Source: Candidatus Thioglobus sp. MED-G25 (GTDB lineage Bacteria > Pseudomonadota > Gammaproteobacteria > Arenicellales > UBA868). Taken from it: a stretch of 50,523 nt of DNA. The position numbers and the translations under genes were made by a program. Under the pieces are notes generated by a model that saw only the letters and a list, made by a program, of their open reading frames with translations, was not told the origin of the DNA and did not search any database. Every line of letters starts with the position of its first letter. Positions within the stretch are counted from its first letter, which is position 1. The stretch spans positions 1 to 50,523 of the forward strand of contig NTKC01000011.1 of the NCBI GenBank assembly GCA_002456995.1, given 5' to 3'. Shown piece after piece: positions 6,822-15,549 of the stretch.

Positions 6822-7589
6822 TCAGAACCGAAGCGACAAGCAACTCAATCCGCCATCGAGTTTCTGAAACTCGGAGACATTCAGCATCATCACAGTGTAA
6901 CCCCGTGACTGAATAGCGATCGCCGTGTCTGGATAACCTTGTGGGACGAGCACTGTGCCGTTCAGCCACAGGCTATTAGCAGCGTAAGCTTCACTCTCAC
7001 TAATTTTCAGTGTGTCGAACTGCTCGAATTCTGGTTTGCCAATAAATTCGCCATAAGCAAGGAGGTTATCAGATTCTATGTAGCTGACCCCACTCTTGAG
7101 ATGCAACATCTCGTCAAGCGCAACCATCGACCCGGTCAGTCCGCATTTCTCGAGAATTACAATCATCTGTCGGGCACCAGCCTCGTTGGTTCGTTCTGAC
7201 AAACCGATATAAAAATGTGTGCCGACCATCATGACATCCCCACCTTCCAATGTCCCTGGCGACTGGATAATTGAAATATTGCCGACAAGCGCTTCCAGTG
7301 TGGGTCGAATTTCTAGAACTTCACCACGTCTAGATACAGCACCTGGCCGAGTCAGAATTGCAGCATTTGGTAGCATAACGGCAACATCCTCGACAAAGGT
7401 CGAGTCAGGATATTGTTGATCGGCAGGCAGTACAGTAACGATCAGTCCGCAGCTCTCGAGTGCTGCAACATAGTCTGCGTGCTGGCTACAAGCTAACTCA
7501 TAATCAGGTAGCCCAAGTCCGGCGGTACTGATACCGTCGATCATAGCTTCGCAGGGCCGGCGGGTGATCGCACGTGTAAATATGATCAC
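6822..7589 (-). CDS. ddaH: Dimethylarginine dimethylaminohydrolase (amidinotransferase family)
   Basis: A 255-residue guanidino-modifying enzyme that hydrolyses methylated arginines to citrulline and methylamine or dimethylamine in the cytoplasm. Diagnostic motifs are FVEDVAV (66-71), LEGGDV with D118, H163 in HLKSGVSY, NSLWLNGTVLVPQGYPDT (205-222), and the C-terminal nucleophile C250 in DGGLSCLSLRF. The length equals the family norm. The likely benefit is recovery of carbon and nitrogen from methylarginines. It stands alone, 47 bases upstream of znuB on the same strand; no regulator was seen. Some relatives are arginine deiminase-like, but the motif set favours DDAH. Confidence 0.88.
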   Translation of the reverse strand: MIIFTRAITRRPCEAMIDGISTAGLGLPDYELACSQHADYVAALESCGLIVTVLPADQQYPDSTFVEDVAVMLPNAAILTRPGAVSRRGEVLEIRPTLEALVGNISIIQSPGTLEGGDVMMVGTHFYIGLSERTNEAGARQMIVILEKCGLTGSMVALDEMLHLKSGVSYIESDNLLAYGEFIGKPEFEQFDTLKISESEAYAANSLWLNGTVLVPQGYPDTAIAIQSRGYTVMMLNVSEFQKLDGGLSCLSLRF

Positions 7590-7636
7590 TAACTCCTATT
7601 CGTTATAAAACTTTCAAATGTCAATTGTTCAGTTCC

Positions 7637-8443
7637 TCAGTTCATAGCCCGGCCACGGATCAAACTTCCCACTGTTGACACCGCAAAAAACACAGCCGCA
7701 AGACAAACAATAGTCGGTCCAGTCGGGGTATCGAAACGGTATGCGACTTGCAATCCACCTGCCGCGGACAAACCACCAATAACTGTGGCAATCAGCACCA
7801 TCTGTTCCGGCGTTTTCGAAAAGGGTCTTGCGGTGGCCGCTGGGATAATCAGCAGTGCCACAATCAGCAAAGCCCCTATGACTTTAACCGCAACCGCTAC
7901 CACTACCGCCAGCGCCACCGTCAGAATTAACTGTTCGCGTCGAGGATCCATGCCCGCCGCGTAGGCCAGATCGGGATTCAACGTTGAAGTTAAGAGCGCC
8001 GACCATCGCCACCACATCAATAGCAAAACCAATCCCACACCACCCCAAATCACAACCAGGTCATTCTTTCCAACAGCCAGGATATCGCCAAAGAGGTAGG
8101 CCATCAGGTCGATCCGCACGCCAGACAGGAAAGAGGCCGCCACAAGGCCAAATGCCAGCGCACAATGAGAAAGGACACCTAGCAACGTGTCCATCGTATA
8201 TCCTCGCCCAGTGAGACCGAAAACCGCAATAGCCATAAGCAGTGACACAACCAGAACACCCAGAAAGATTGATGTCGAAAAGGCCAGCGCCAGTGCAACA
8301 CCCAGGATCGCAGCCTGGGCGGTAGCGTCACCAAAATAGGCCATGCGACGCCACACCACAAAGCAACCCAGTGGTGCCGCGGCGATAGCAACGCCCACGC
8401 CCGCCAATAATGCGCGCACAAGGAAACTGTCCAGCCCAGTCAT
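7637..8443 (-). CDS. znuB: Zinc ABC transporter permease ZnuB
   Basis: A 268-residue inner-membrane permease of the metal ABC-3 family with about eight hydrophobic segments. Recognisable parts are GVGVAIAAAPLGCFVVWRRMAYFGDATAQ at the N-terminus, which begins with the first helix and the loop that contacts the ATPase, and LLIVALLIIPAATAR in the second half. It forms the channel through which zinc delivered by ZnuA enters the cell. The start overlaps the end of znuC by four bases (ATGA), so the two are translationally coupled in a zur-znuC-znuB operon. Confidence 0.93.
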   Translation of the reverse strand: MTGLDSFLVRALLAGVGVAIAAAPLGCFVVWRRMAYFGDATAQAAILGVALALAFSTSIFLGVLVVSLLMAIAVFGLTGRGYTMDTLLGVLSHCALAFGLVAASFLSGVRIDLMAYLFGDILAVGKNDLVVIWGGVGLVLLLMWWRWSALLTSTLNPDLAYAAGMDPRREQLILTVALAVVVAVAVKVIGALLIVALLIIPAATARPFSKTPEQMVLIATVIGGLSAAGGLQVAYRFDTPTGPTIVCLAAVFFAVSTVGSLIRGRAMN

Positions 8444-9165
8444 GCGGTAGTCTCATGATCGTGTGAATGGGTATGTTCGTGCTGGTACAAAGCCAGCGCA
8501 CCCTGTGTTCCAGTACCAAACAAAGCCCGGTATTCCGGTGCTGTAGCCACCTGACCAGGTGCACCATGACAACAAATATGACCGTTCAGACAGATGACCC
8601 GATCTGAAGCAGCCATCACCACATGCAACTCGTGGCTGACCATTAGTACCGCGCAGCCTATGTGTTGACGGACCGTTTCAATTTGCCGGTAAAAAGCAGC
8701 TGATCCGGGCTGATCTAAACCTTGTGTGGCTTCGTCAAGGAGCAAAAGCTGAGGCCGACCAAGCAGCGCGCGAGCCAACAGCACACGTTGAAATTGCCCG
8801 CCCGAAAGCCCTGTCATTTGTTGCATGCCCAAATCTTCGACCCCCGCAGTGGCCAACGCGTCCTGCGCAACAGAATCAGAAACTGAGCGTGGCAGGCTGA
8901 GGAAACGCCGTACGGTTATAGGAAGTGTTTCGTCTATATGCAGGCGCTGGGGGACATAACCGATGCGTAGCCCGGCGCTTTTCTTGACCCAACCCATGCT
9001 GGGTTTAATCGCACCGATAATTGCTCTTAGTAGAGTAGTTTTCCCGGACCCATTAGGTCCGACGATGGTGATTATCTCTCCAGATCCGACATGCATGTCA
9101 ACATCATTCAGAACAGTATTGCCACCGAGACGTATACCGAGATTGCCAATCTCGACGAGACTCAT
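8440..9165 (-). CDS. znuC: Zinc ABC transporter ATP-binding protein ZnuC
   Basis: A 241-residue ABC ATPase with Walker A GPNGSGKTT (residues 37-45), signature LSGGQFQRVLLARALL, Walker B LLLLDEA and the switch histidine in VSHELHVV. The C-terminal tail is His-rich (YQHEHTHSHDHE), common in metal transporter ATPases and possibly zinc sensing. It powers ZnuB. It overlaps zur by four bases upstream and znuB by four bases downstream. Confidence 0.93.
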   Translation of the reverse strand: MSLVEIGNLGIRLGGNTVLNDVDMHVGSGEIITIVGPNGSGKTTLLRAIIGAIKPSMGWVKKSAGLRIGYVPQRLHIDETLPITVRRFLSLPRSVSDSVAQDALATAGVEDLGMQQMTGLSGGQFQRVLLARALLGRPQLLLLDEATQGLDQPGSAAFYRQIETVRQHIGCAVLMVSHELHVVMAASDRVICLNGHICCHGAPGQVATAPEYRALFGTGTQGALALYQHEHTHSHDHETTA

Positions 9166-9644
9166 GCTGCGCCTCCTTGCTGGCAGGTAGTACAGATTCC
9201 CTCGACCTCGACCGCAGTTCGTTCAATCTGAAAGCCAGCTGTTTTTGCAGCACGACCCAACACACCGCGAGTAAGATCGGTGTAGATTTCTGCAACTGAA
9301 TCGCAGGTCCGACAAATTAAGAAAACGGGCGCATGATTTTCTGCCAAGTGGGCACAGGCAATAAAAGCATTGAGCCGCTCGATCTTATGCGCAAAACCAT
9401 TCTTGACTAAAAACTCTAGCGCTCGATAGGATACTGGAGGCTGTGACCCTAGACCCTCGGCGCGAAGATTATCCAGAATTTCATAAGCACCATGGGCGCG
9501 GTGTTCTGCCAAGAGCATTTCCAATACCCGTCGACGTACTGGCGTGAACTTCAATCCAGCTGCTCGACACTCGGCATCAACCAAATGCAAGCCTTTGCTG
9601 ATGCATTCAGCATGGTTGTGCTGCCCAAAACCAATTGCATCCAT
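9162..9644 (-). CDS. zur: Zinc uptake regulator Zur (Fur family)
   Basis: A 160-residue Fur-family repressor. The winged-helix part spans roughly residues 25-85 (LKFTPVRRRVLEMLLAEHRAHGAYEIL), and the dimerisation part has the structural-zinc cysteine pairs CRTC and CTTC. With zinc bound it represses zinc uptake genes. I start at the ATG at 9644 because AAAAGGAG precedes it by seven bases; a longer frame from 9671 lacks such a site. It heads the zur-znuC-znuB operon and is divergent from znuA. The Zur box at 9702-9718 lies between them, so it is autoregulated. Confidence 0.93.
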   Translation of the reverse strand: MDAIGFGQHNHAECISKGLHLVDAECRAAGLKFTPVRRRVLEMLLAEHRAHGAYEILDNLRAEGLGSQPPVSYRALEFLVKNGFAHKIERLNAFIACAHLAENHAPVFLICRTCDSVAEIYTDLTRGVLGRAAKTAGFQIERTAVEVEGICTTCQQGGAA

Positions 9645-9701
9645 ATGCACTCCTTTTCCGGCAAGGAACATCCGGGTAGCTAATCTAACACAGTTTATGT
9701 T

Positions 9702-9718
9702 ATGTTATATCATAACAT
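9702..9718. promoter_or_regulatory. Zur box between zur and znuA
   Basis: ATGTTATATCATAACAT differs by one base from the ATGTTATAnTATAACAT core known for gammaproteobacterial Zur. It is centred between divergent zur and znuA, 26 bases before the znuA start, so one site can control both operons. Confidence 0.85.
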
Positions 9719-9744
9719 TTATTTGAGATCTAATTAACATCGTC

Positions 9745-10734
9745 ATGCACCTAACAGTCAAAGGAACCCTTTTTTCAGCTATTTTTGGACTATTACTATC
9801 CGGCACGGCATCGGCAAATATACCAAAGGTCGTAACCGACATTCCGATAACCCATTCGCTGGTCACCCGAGTGATGGCGGGAATTGGTATGCCCGATCTG
9901 ATTGTCGACCGAGGTGCATCACCACATGAGTATTCGCTGCGTCCATCCAACGCGGCATCGCTGGAAGCAGCCGATCTCGTCTTCTGGATCAGCAATGGGC
10001 TGACACCCTGGCTCGATGACGCTCTAAACACGCTGGCTAGAAACGCTAAAGTCATTGAACTCATGGATGCAAAGGGTGCCACTGTGCTCTCCTTCCGTGA
10101 AGGTGCAACCTTCGAAACCCACAGTCACCAGCACAAACATGACGAAGATGGGCATGACGAAGATAAACATGGCGAAGATAAACATGACGAAGATGGGCAT
10201 GACGAAGATGAGCACGCCACTGGAAACGTTGACCCCCACGGCTGGCTCGATCCCTATAACGGGAGAATCTGGCTGGACGTGATTGCGACCGCGTTATCGA
10301 AGATTGATCCAACAAATAGTGATATCTACTTTGCCAATGCCACTCAGGCTAAAGCCGATATCGACACCGTCATTTCTGAACTAGAAGAAACACTGGCAGA
10401 ATTTCGTGGCACCAATTTCATTGTCTACCATGATGCCTATCAATATTTTGAGAAACGATTTGATGTCTTAGCAGCTGGATCGATTTCACTGGGAGACGTC
10501 TCAGATCCGAGTCCAGCACGCATCGCAGAAGTTCGAAAAATAGTTGAAGAATTAGGCATTACTTGTGTATTTTCTGAACCCCAGTTCAACTCGGAACTGG
10601 TCAGAACCGTCTCGGATAGGGTCTCAGTTAAGACTCGTGTGATTGACCCACTCGGAACCCAGTTCACTCTGGGTCCTGACTTCTATCTAAATGTTTTGCG
10701 CGGCATTGCCCAAAGCATGGCAAGCTGCTTGTGA
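9745..10734 (+). CDS. znuA: Zinc ABC transporter substrate-binding protein ZnuA
   Basis: A 329-residue periplasmic zinc-binding protein. The signal peptide is residues 1-24, ending TASA. Zinc ligands are H61 (SPHEY), H165 (DPHGWLDP) and a third histidine in VYHDAYQY. Between the first two lies a His/Asp/Glu-rich loop (about 125-160) made of five 5-residue repeats of HDED type. Such loops in ZnuA capture zinc and hand it over. It is divergent from zur and under the shared Zur box. Length and fold are normal for the family. Confidence 0.93.
   Translation: MHLTVKGTLFSAIFGLLLSGTASANIPKVVTDIPITHSLVTRVMAGIGMPDLIVDRGASPHEYSLRPSNAASLEAADLVFWISNGLTPWLDDALNTLARNAKVIELMDAKGATVLSFREGATFETHSHQHKHDEDGHDEDKHGEDKHDEDGHDEDEHATGNVDPHGWLDPYNGRIWLDVIATALSKIDPTNSDIYFANATQAKADIDTVISELEETLAEFRGTNFIVYHDAYQYFEKRFDVLAAGSISLGDVSDPSPARIAEVRKIVEELGITCVFSEPQFNSELVRTVSDRVSVKTRVIDPLGTQFTLGPDFYLNVLRGIAQSMASCL
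10138..10212 (+). repeat. Five 15-bp tandem repeats in znuA
   Basis: CATGACGAAGATGGG and four close variants run head to tail and encode HDEDG, HDEDK, HGEDK, HDEDG and HDEDE (residues 132-156). The unit is in frame, so copy-number change would lengthen or shorten the metal-binding loop without breaking the gene. Confidence 0.9.
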
Positions 10735-10868
10735 TTATTGGAACTCGGATTCGACATCGGACTCTGATAATGGGTGATCAATAAATAAGCCAGAGCAGAA
10801 ACTCCCTATGACCCACGGGTCTAAAGTTTGTAGAATAAAGTTCACTTAAAACGCCATACAGGTCGCAC

Positions 10869-11711
10869 ATGGCATTAACCGCCGATCAGATTAGGTTTTA
10901 CCAAGACAACGGTTACCTGCTGCTCGAACAGGCTATTCCCAGCAGGGTGCTTACGAGTCTGCGTGAAACGGTGGATCGTTTTATCGAGGCGTCGCGTGCA
11001 GTCGAGGCCAGTAATCGTATTTATGACCTCGATCAGTCGCACTCAGCAGATAATCCCCGTGTCAGACGACTCAAAGACCCCCACCTCCGGGATCCGCTAT
11101 TCAAGCGGATCGCAGAATGCAGCACGATTATTGATCCCGTGTGCGAGCTGCTGGGGGGTACGGTTCGGTTCGATCACTCAAAACTGAACTTCAAGCACCC
11201 CGGGACGAATGCTGGGATCAACTGGCACCAGGACTGGGCGTTTTATCCCCATACCAACGATGATATCCTCGCCGTGGGTGTTCTCATCGAAGACTGTACA
11301 CCCGAGTGCGGCCCACTAATGGTGATCCCAGGCAGCCACAAAGGCCCGGTGTTCGATCATCACCACAATGGTATTTTTGCCGGTGGTGTCCATACTGATG
11401 CCATCGGCGACCTGGCAGACAAGGCTGTAGCGTTAATAGCACCGGCCGGCTCACTGACGATTCACCATGTCCGCACCCTACACGCTTCGGGCAATAGCAG
11501 CACAAACACCCTACGGCCACTGCTGCTATTCAGCTATACAGCAGTCGACGCCTTCCCCATTTTCTCAAGCTATGATCTGCAGGAATACGATTCGCGAATA
11601 TTGCGTGGGGCACCGGTGCATGAGGGTCGCATGGCGGCGTTACCGTTCCGGATCCACCTACCACAGGAACCCGGCACCGATTCGATCTACGACAATCAGG
11701 AATCCATGTAA
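10869..11711 (+). CDS. Phytanoyl-CoA dioxygenase family protein
   Basis: A 280-residue Fe(II)/2-oxoglutarate oxygenase. The iron ligands H and D are in INWHQDWAFYPH, the distal histidine is in TIHHVRTLHASGNSS, and a following arginine (NTLRPLLLF) fits 2-oxoglutarate binding. The core CGPLMVIPGSHKG is typical of PhyH proteins. The start MALTADQIRFYQDNGYLLLEQ is the usual family opening. It is convergent with another PhyH gene only 44 bases away but the two are not close copies. The substrate is unknown. Confidence 0.87.
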   Translation: MALTADQIRFYQDNGYLLLEQAIPSRVLTSLRETVDRFIEASRAVEASNRIYDLDQSHSADNPRVRRLKDPHLRDPLFKRIAECSTIIDPVCELLGGTVRFDHSKLNFKHPGTNAGINWHQDWAFYPHTNDDILAVGVLIEDCTPECGPLMVIPGSHKGPVFDHHHNGIFAGGVHTDAIGDLADKAVALIAPAGSLTIHHVRTLHASGNSSTNTLRPLLLFSYTAVDAFPIFSSYDLQEYDSRILRGAPVHEGRMAALPFRIHLPQEPGTDSIYDNQESM

Positions 11712-11755
11712 CGCTAGAGCTTGCAATCTATTTGCTTAAGCATCGGGTCTTCTGT

Positions 11756-12607
11756 TTATTCAACGTCACATGCTTCAATCTGAATCGCATCAGCGGTAGC
11801 GCCCAAACCACTGGGATTGGCGATAAACCGATTCCAGTTCTTGATACCTTGGGCATCGAAGTCCTTCTCCGGCGAAGGTTCGAGTTCGAATTTGCTGTGC
11901 GCCGTGTTGCCCCGCACCGCAGATGCTGAATCGACACCACCGTTGTTGCGCTGTACCACATTAGCACTGATGTACTGTATCGATAAACCTATACGCGGCC
12001 GGTCTGATGTATTGGGGTTTGAACCGTGGAGGGCTTTTGAGTGATGAATCGAAGCCTCTCCGGGGTCAAGTTCCACGTGCACGAGTTGCTCTCTTTCATG
12101 TGGTTTGATAGTTACTTCCTGACCTGAAAATAGGATATTTTCAGTGCCTGGAACAATCTCATGATCACGATTGCCTTGCAAGTGACTCCCCCTAAGCACA
12201 CTCATACAGCCGTTGTCATAGTACGCGTCGGTCAGTGCCAGCCAGGCAGTGACCACTTGTTCTTCAGGCGAAAGACCCCAGTAAGTCCTGTCTTGGTGCC
12301 AGCCAACGTAACCACCGGATTTAGGGGGTTTTGCAAACAACGTTGCTGTCCAGCAGAGGATATCGGGCCCGATAACTGACTCCACCGCATCGAGGAGTGT
12401 CTCATTTCGAATGACATCTGCCATCGCGCAACTGACCAGATTGGGTTTAGATATTTGTGGACTAGCCACCCAATGACCCATTCGGGATTGCAACACGCCA
12501 CAGTGGTCTGCCAGTATTCCAGCTTTTTCTGCGTCCAAAATCCTAAGAGGAAAGATGACACCTTCACGCTGATATTGCGCATACTGCGTAGGAGAGAGAC
12601 TCGTCAT
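11756..12607 (-). CDS. Phytanoyl-CoA dioxygenase family protein
   Basis: A 283-residue second PhyH protein. The iron ligands are in GWHQDRTYW, the distal histidine is in SIHHSKALHGSNPN, and DRPRIGLSIQYI carries the cosubstrate arginine. CMSVLRGSHLQGN replaces the usual GPLMVIPGSH block, so it belongs to a different branch from its neighbour. In several bacteria this branch hydroxylates natural-product or quaternary compounds, so the substrate is open. It is divergent from the enolase-superfamily gene at 12831, with a 220-base intergenic region that shows no clear operator. Confidence 0.87.
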   Translation of the reverse strand: MTSLSPTQYAQYQREGVIFPLRILDAEKAGILADHCGVLQSRMGHWVASPQISKPNLVSCAMADVIRNETLLDAVESVIGPDILCWTATLFAKPPKSGGYVGWHQDRTYWGLSPEEQVVTAWLALTDAYYDNGCMSVLRGSHLQGNRDHEIVPGTENILFSGQEVTIKPHEREQLVHVELDPGEASIHHSKALHGSNPNTSDRPRIGLSIQYISANVVQRNNGGVDSASAVRGNTAHSKFELEPSPEKDFDAQGIKNWNRFIANPSGLGATADAIQIEACDVE

Positions 12608-12830
12608 ATTTTCACCTTGTTTAAATCACTCGATAAAGTCAACCAAACGATTCCCGATTATTCTTGGTTTACGGTAAATTCAAAACCCAATCTGAGAGAA
12701 TTAAATATAATGTGGCGAGATCTTTACGAATTCACAGAATCGAGAAGAGTTTCTATTCTGGTCTTGCAAGTATTTTTGAGTAACCACCATCAACATTCAT
12801 CACCCGTAGATAAATCGGCCAATATTTTCC

Positions 12831-14063
12831 ATGAAACTGCAACAGATTGAAACGTGGGCCACTGTACCACCGACCGGCATCGGCGGCGCATTCTGGGTCA
12901 TCGTTAGACTCACCACCGATAACGGCATACAGGGAATCGGCGAATGTTACGGCATACCGGTATCCGGAGATATTGCCTGTCAAATGGTAGAAGATACATT
13001 CGAGCGCTATATCGCCGGGGAAAGCCCATTTAATGTGGAAACACTCTTTCGCCGCGTCTATTCGGCCGGGTTCACACAGCGGCCCGATATTTCAATGATG
13101 GGTGTGTTCAGCGGCATGGAAATCGCTGTGTGGGATATTCTGGGTAAGGCGCTAAACCAACCCATCTACAACCTCATCGGCGGACAATTCCACGATCGCC
13201 TTCGAACCTATACCTATCTGTATCCTAAAACCTCTGGGGATGAGGGTAACCTCCAAAACAAGGCCGATGATGTTTATCACGACGGTGATGCTGCAGCGGA
13301 ACGTGCACTCGACTATCTCGAGATGGGCTTTACCGCGATCAAACAAGACCCCGCTGGGCCATACAGCTTTCAAGGTGGCAGAGAACTCTCGCTACACGAA
13401 CTCGCCCGTTCGGAATACAGCGTAAAACGAATTCGGGAAGCGGTTGGTGACCGCGCTGACATCCTGTTCGGCACACATGGACAGATGACCACCTCATCGG
13501 CGATTCGATTGGCCAAGCGTTTAGAACCTTATGATCCATTATGGTTTGAAGAGCCTTGCCCTCCGGACCAAATCCAGGCTATCGGCAAAGTAGCAAGTGC
13601 CACCACTATCCCGGTTGCCACTGGCGAGCGGCTGACGACTAAACAGGAATTCCACGAATGTTTGAAAGCCGGTGTGTCCATCCTGCAACCGGATATTGGA
13701 CGCAGTGGTGGCATCTGGGAGACCAAGAAGATTTTTGTCCTGAGCGAATTATTCAATGCTCAGGTCGCGCCACACATTTATTGTGGCCCGATTGCCCATG
13801 CCGCGGCTGCGCACGTGGCATTCAGCAGTCCCAGCTTCCTAATTCTTGAAACGATTCAAACTGAATTTCATGACAAACTGCTGACCCGATCACTGACCTG
13901 GGACAGGGGCTATATGCTGCCACCGACAGAACCGGGCCTGGGCATAGAACTCAATGTGGAAACGATCTTAAACCACCCCTATAGCGGTGGCGGTCGACTG
14001 CATCTGGAAATGTGCAATACCCCACTGGATTCAAACAATCAGAAAACAATCACAGAGCTCTAA
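12831..14063 (+). CDS. Mandelate racemase/D-galactonate dehydratase-like enolase-superfamily protein
   Basis: A 410-residue enolase-superfamily enzyme of the large dehydratase-like group. Landmarks are SGMEIAVWDILGKAL at the domain junction, K171 (AIKQDPAGPY), H216 (GTHGQ), E240 and E241 (FEEPCPP), E266 (ATGERLTT), D288 (QPDIGRSGG) and H315 (APHIYCGP). The position of the first metal ligand, usually Asp, appears as G214, so the metal site may be altered or the alignment shifted. Sugar-acid dehydration is the family norm; the substrate cannot be read. A dimeric-barrel-like gene, a DUF1989 gene and a Rieske gene follow, so it probably belongs to a catabolic cluster. Confidence 0.82.
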   Translation: MKLQQIETWATVPPTGIGGAFWVIVRLTTDNGIQGIGECYGIPVSGDIACQMVEDTFERYIAGESPFNVETLFRRVYSAGFTQRPDISMMGVFSGMEIAVWDILGKALNQPIYNLIGGQFHDRLRTYTYLYPKTSGDEGNLQNKADDVYHDGDAAAERALDYLEMGFTAIKQDPAGPYSFQGGRELSLHELARSEYSVKRIREAVGDRADILFGTHGQMTTSSAIRLAKRLEPYDPLWFEEPCPPDQIQAIGKVASATTIPVATGERLTTKQEFHECLKAGVSILQPDIGRSGGIWETKKIFVLSELFNAQVAPHIYCGPIAHAAAAHVAFSSPSFLILETIQTEFHDKLLTRSLTWDRGYMLPPTEPGLGIELNVETILNHPYSGGGRLHLEMCNTPLDSNNQKTITEL

Positions 14064-14167
14064 ACGCGATACGCACCAATCAACCCTAAGTGCTAACCAG
14101 GGTTACTAAACCTGACTACACACCATCCACGATTTATTCATTTTCACCATCAAGAAGCGATCCAATC

Positions 14168-14833
14168 ATGGGAGATACGAGCACAGAGAGCTCCTCAGGT
14201 GTTCTTGCAATCTGGAACGACTGTAAGATCGGCGAAGAATTCTTGTATGAAAAGTGGTATCAGGGTGAGCACCTTCATGATCGTGTGAGTATTCCAGGCT
14301 TCAAGCTAGGCCGTCGTCATAAATCTGTCGACAGAGCCCCCAAATACTTCACCTACTATGAGACCACATCGGCTGAGGTGCTATTTTCAGAGGCCTACCT
14401 GTACCAGCTGGATAACCCATCCATACTGACTCGCGAAGTGATGCGCGGTGTTTTTATCAACGTATCCCGCACGGTTTGCAGGTGCATCCACCGCGTGGGT
14501 GAAATGCAAGGCAGTCACGTCATCACAGCCCGTTCAGGCACGCCAACAAATGAAGATAACCTCAAGGCTATCGCTGAACATCTGAATGGCATTTCCGGAT
14601 GCCTGCGTTCCGACGTGTGGGTTCGCTTCTCACCCGACTCAGGCCCCGTAGACGACAAGCCCAGGCACGAGGAACAGATACGTGGTCGTGATTCCCGTAT
14701 CGAATGGTGCATCGTTGCTCATGCACTGAATAGCTCTACAGCCGAGTCCATCAACGGAACGCTGCAACTTACCTGCCCAGATCTAGAACTTGGAATTTAC
14801 CAGTTTATGTGTGAACTGCGGCACGAGGACTGA
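14168..14833 (+). CDS. Protein with two predicted dimeric alpha-beta-barrel-like halves (EthD/DUF4286-like), function unknown
   Basis: A 221-residue cytoplasmic protein without signal or membrane segment. It begins with the GVLAIWNDCKIGEEFLYEKWYQGEHL segment typical of EthD/DUF4286-like stress-responsive barrels: a strand, then a helix with W-Y-x-x-E-H. The second half repeats a similar layout less clearly. The start ATG at 14168 follows AAGAAGCG; an upstream non-ATG extension is not supported. It sits between the enolase-superfamily gene and the DUF1989 gene in the same direction. I cannot name a reaction. Confidence 0.65.
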   Translation: MGDTSTESSSGVLAIWNDCKIGEEFLYEKWYQGEHLHDRVSIPGFKLGRRHKSVDRAPKYFTYYETTSAEVLFSEAYLYQLDNPSILTREVMRGVFINVSRTVCRCIHRVGEMQGSHVITARSGTPTNEDNLKAIAEHLNGISGCLRSDVWVRFSPDSGPVDDKPRHEEQIRGRDSRIEWCIVAHALNSSTAESINGTLQLTCPDLELGIYQFMCELRHED

Positions 14834-14908
14834 AGAATTTCAATCGAATTGCTACTCAAAGAATAATTCAGTTCCTGAAATAATCTCAACTTACTAACCG
14901 AAAACCCA

Positions 14909-15511
14909 ATGCCACCAATATTGACATTTATTCCACCTGGTGAAGCCAGAGCTTTTTCGATTCCAAAGGGTGGTCTTATCCGAATCATAAATTCTGAAGG
15001 CAATCAGGTTGTGGATACCTGGGCATTTAACAGTTCATCCCCAAGTGAGTTTCTTTCAATGGCGCATAGTCGATCTGCGCTTTACCGTCTTTATTTCGAA
15101 CCTGGTGATACACTGGTGAGCAACCGCTTTCGACCGATGCTGACGATTAACAAAGACACTTCACCCGGCTATCACGATACCCTTCACGCGGCTTGTTCAG
15201 CAGAGAGTAACCGGTACTACGGTGCAGAACATCAGTATCCGAATTGTCAGGACAATCTCAAAACAATTATGCACTCGCGAGAGGTGTCGCTCCAGACCAC
15301 ACCTTGCCCCTGGAATCTTTTTGAACGAGCCATCGTCCTTCCCGATGGGACATTAAAGGATGAACCGTCGCTAGCGATGACAGGAGACTACCTGGAGTTG
15401 AGTGCAGAAGTAGACCTTGTGCTGGTGTGTTCTGCATGTCCTTCACTAATTGGAAATATCAGTAGCGGCCAACCCCGAGGGGCAACGGTTGAGATAGCTG
15501 ACTATCGGTAA
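14909..15511 (+). CDS. DUF1989 (urea carboxylase-associated) family protein
   Basis: A 200-residue protein of the DUF1989 family. Family marks are the N-terminal IPPGEARAFSIPKGGLIRI, GNQVVDTWAF, DTLHAACSAES with H93 and C96, a further cysteine C113, and the conserved PCPWNLF motif around C133. Relatives flank urea carboxylase genes and bind metal through these residues; the catalytic role is not settled. No urea carboxylase is visible here; instead the gene is between the dimeric-barrel-like gene and a convergent Rieske oxygenase. No clear ribosome binding site precedes the ATG. Confidence 0.82.
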   Translation: MPPILTFIPPGEARAFSIPKGGLIRIINSEGNQVVDTWAFNSSSPSEFLSMAHSRSALYRLYFEPGDTLVSNRFRPMLTINKDTSPGYHDTLHAACSAESNRYYGAEHQYPNCQDNLKTIMHSREVSLQTTPCPWNLFERAIVLPDGTLKDEPSLAMTGDYLELSAEVDLVLVCSACPSLIGNISSGQPRGATVEIADYR

Positions 15512-15549
15512 AATGTTCTTGTCAAAACCCGTCAGAGGCTTGAACATAC

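Noticed and set aside
10024-10315. Open frames opposite the znuA histidine loop
   Set aside because: They come from translating the 15-bp repeat on the other strand and in another phase.
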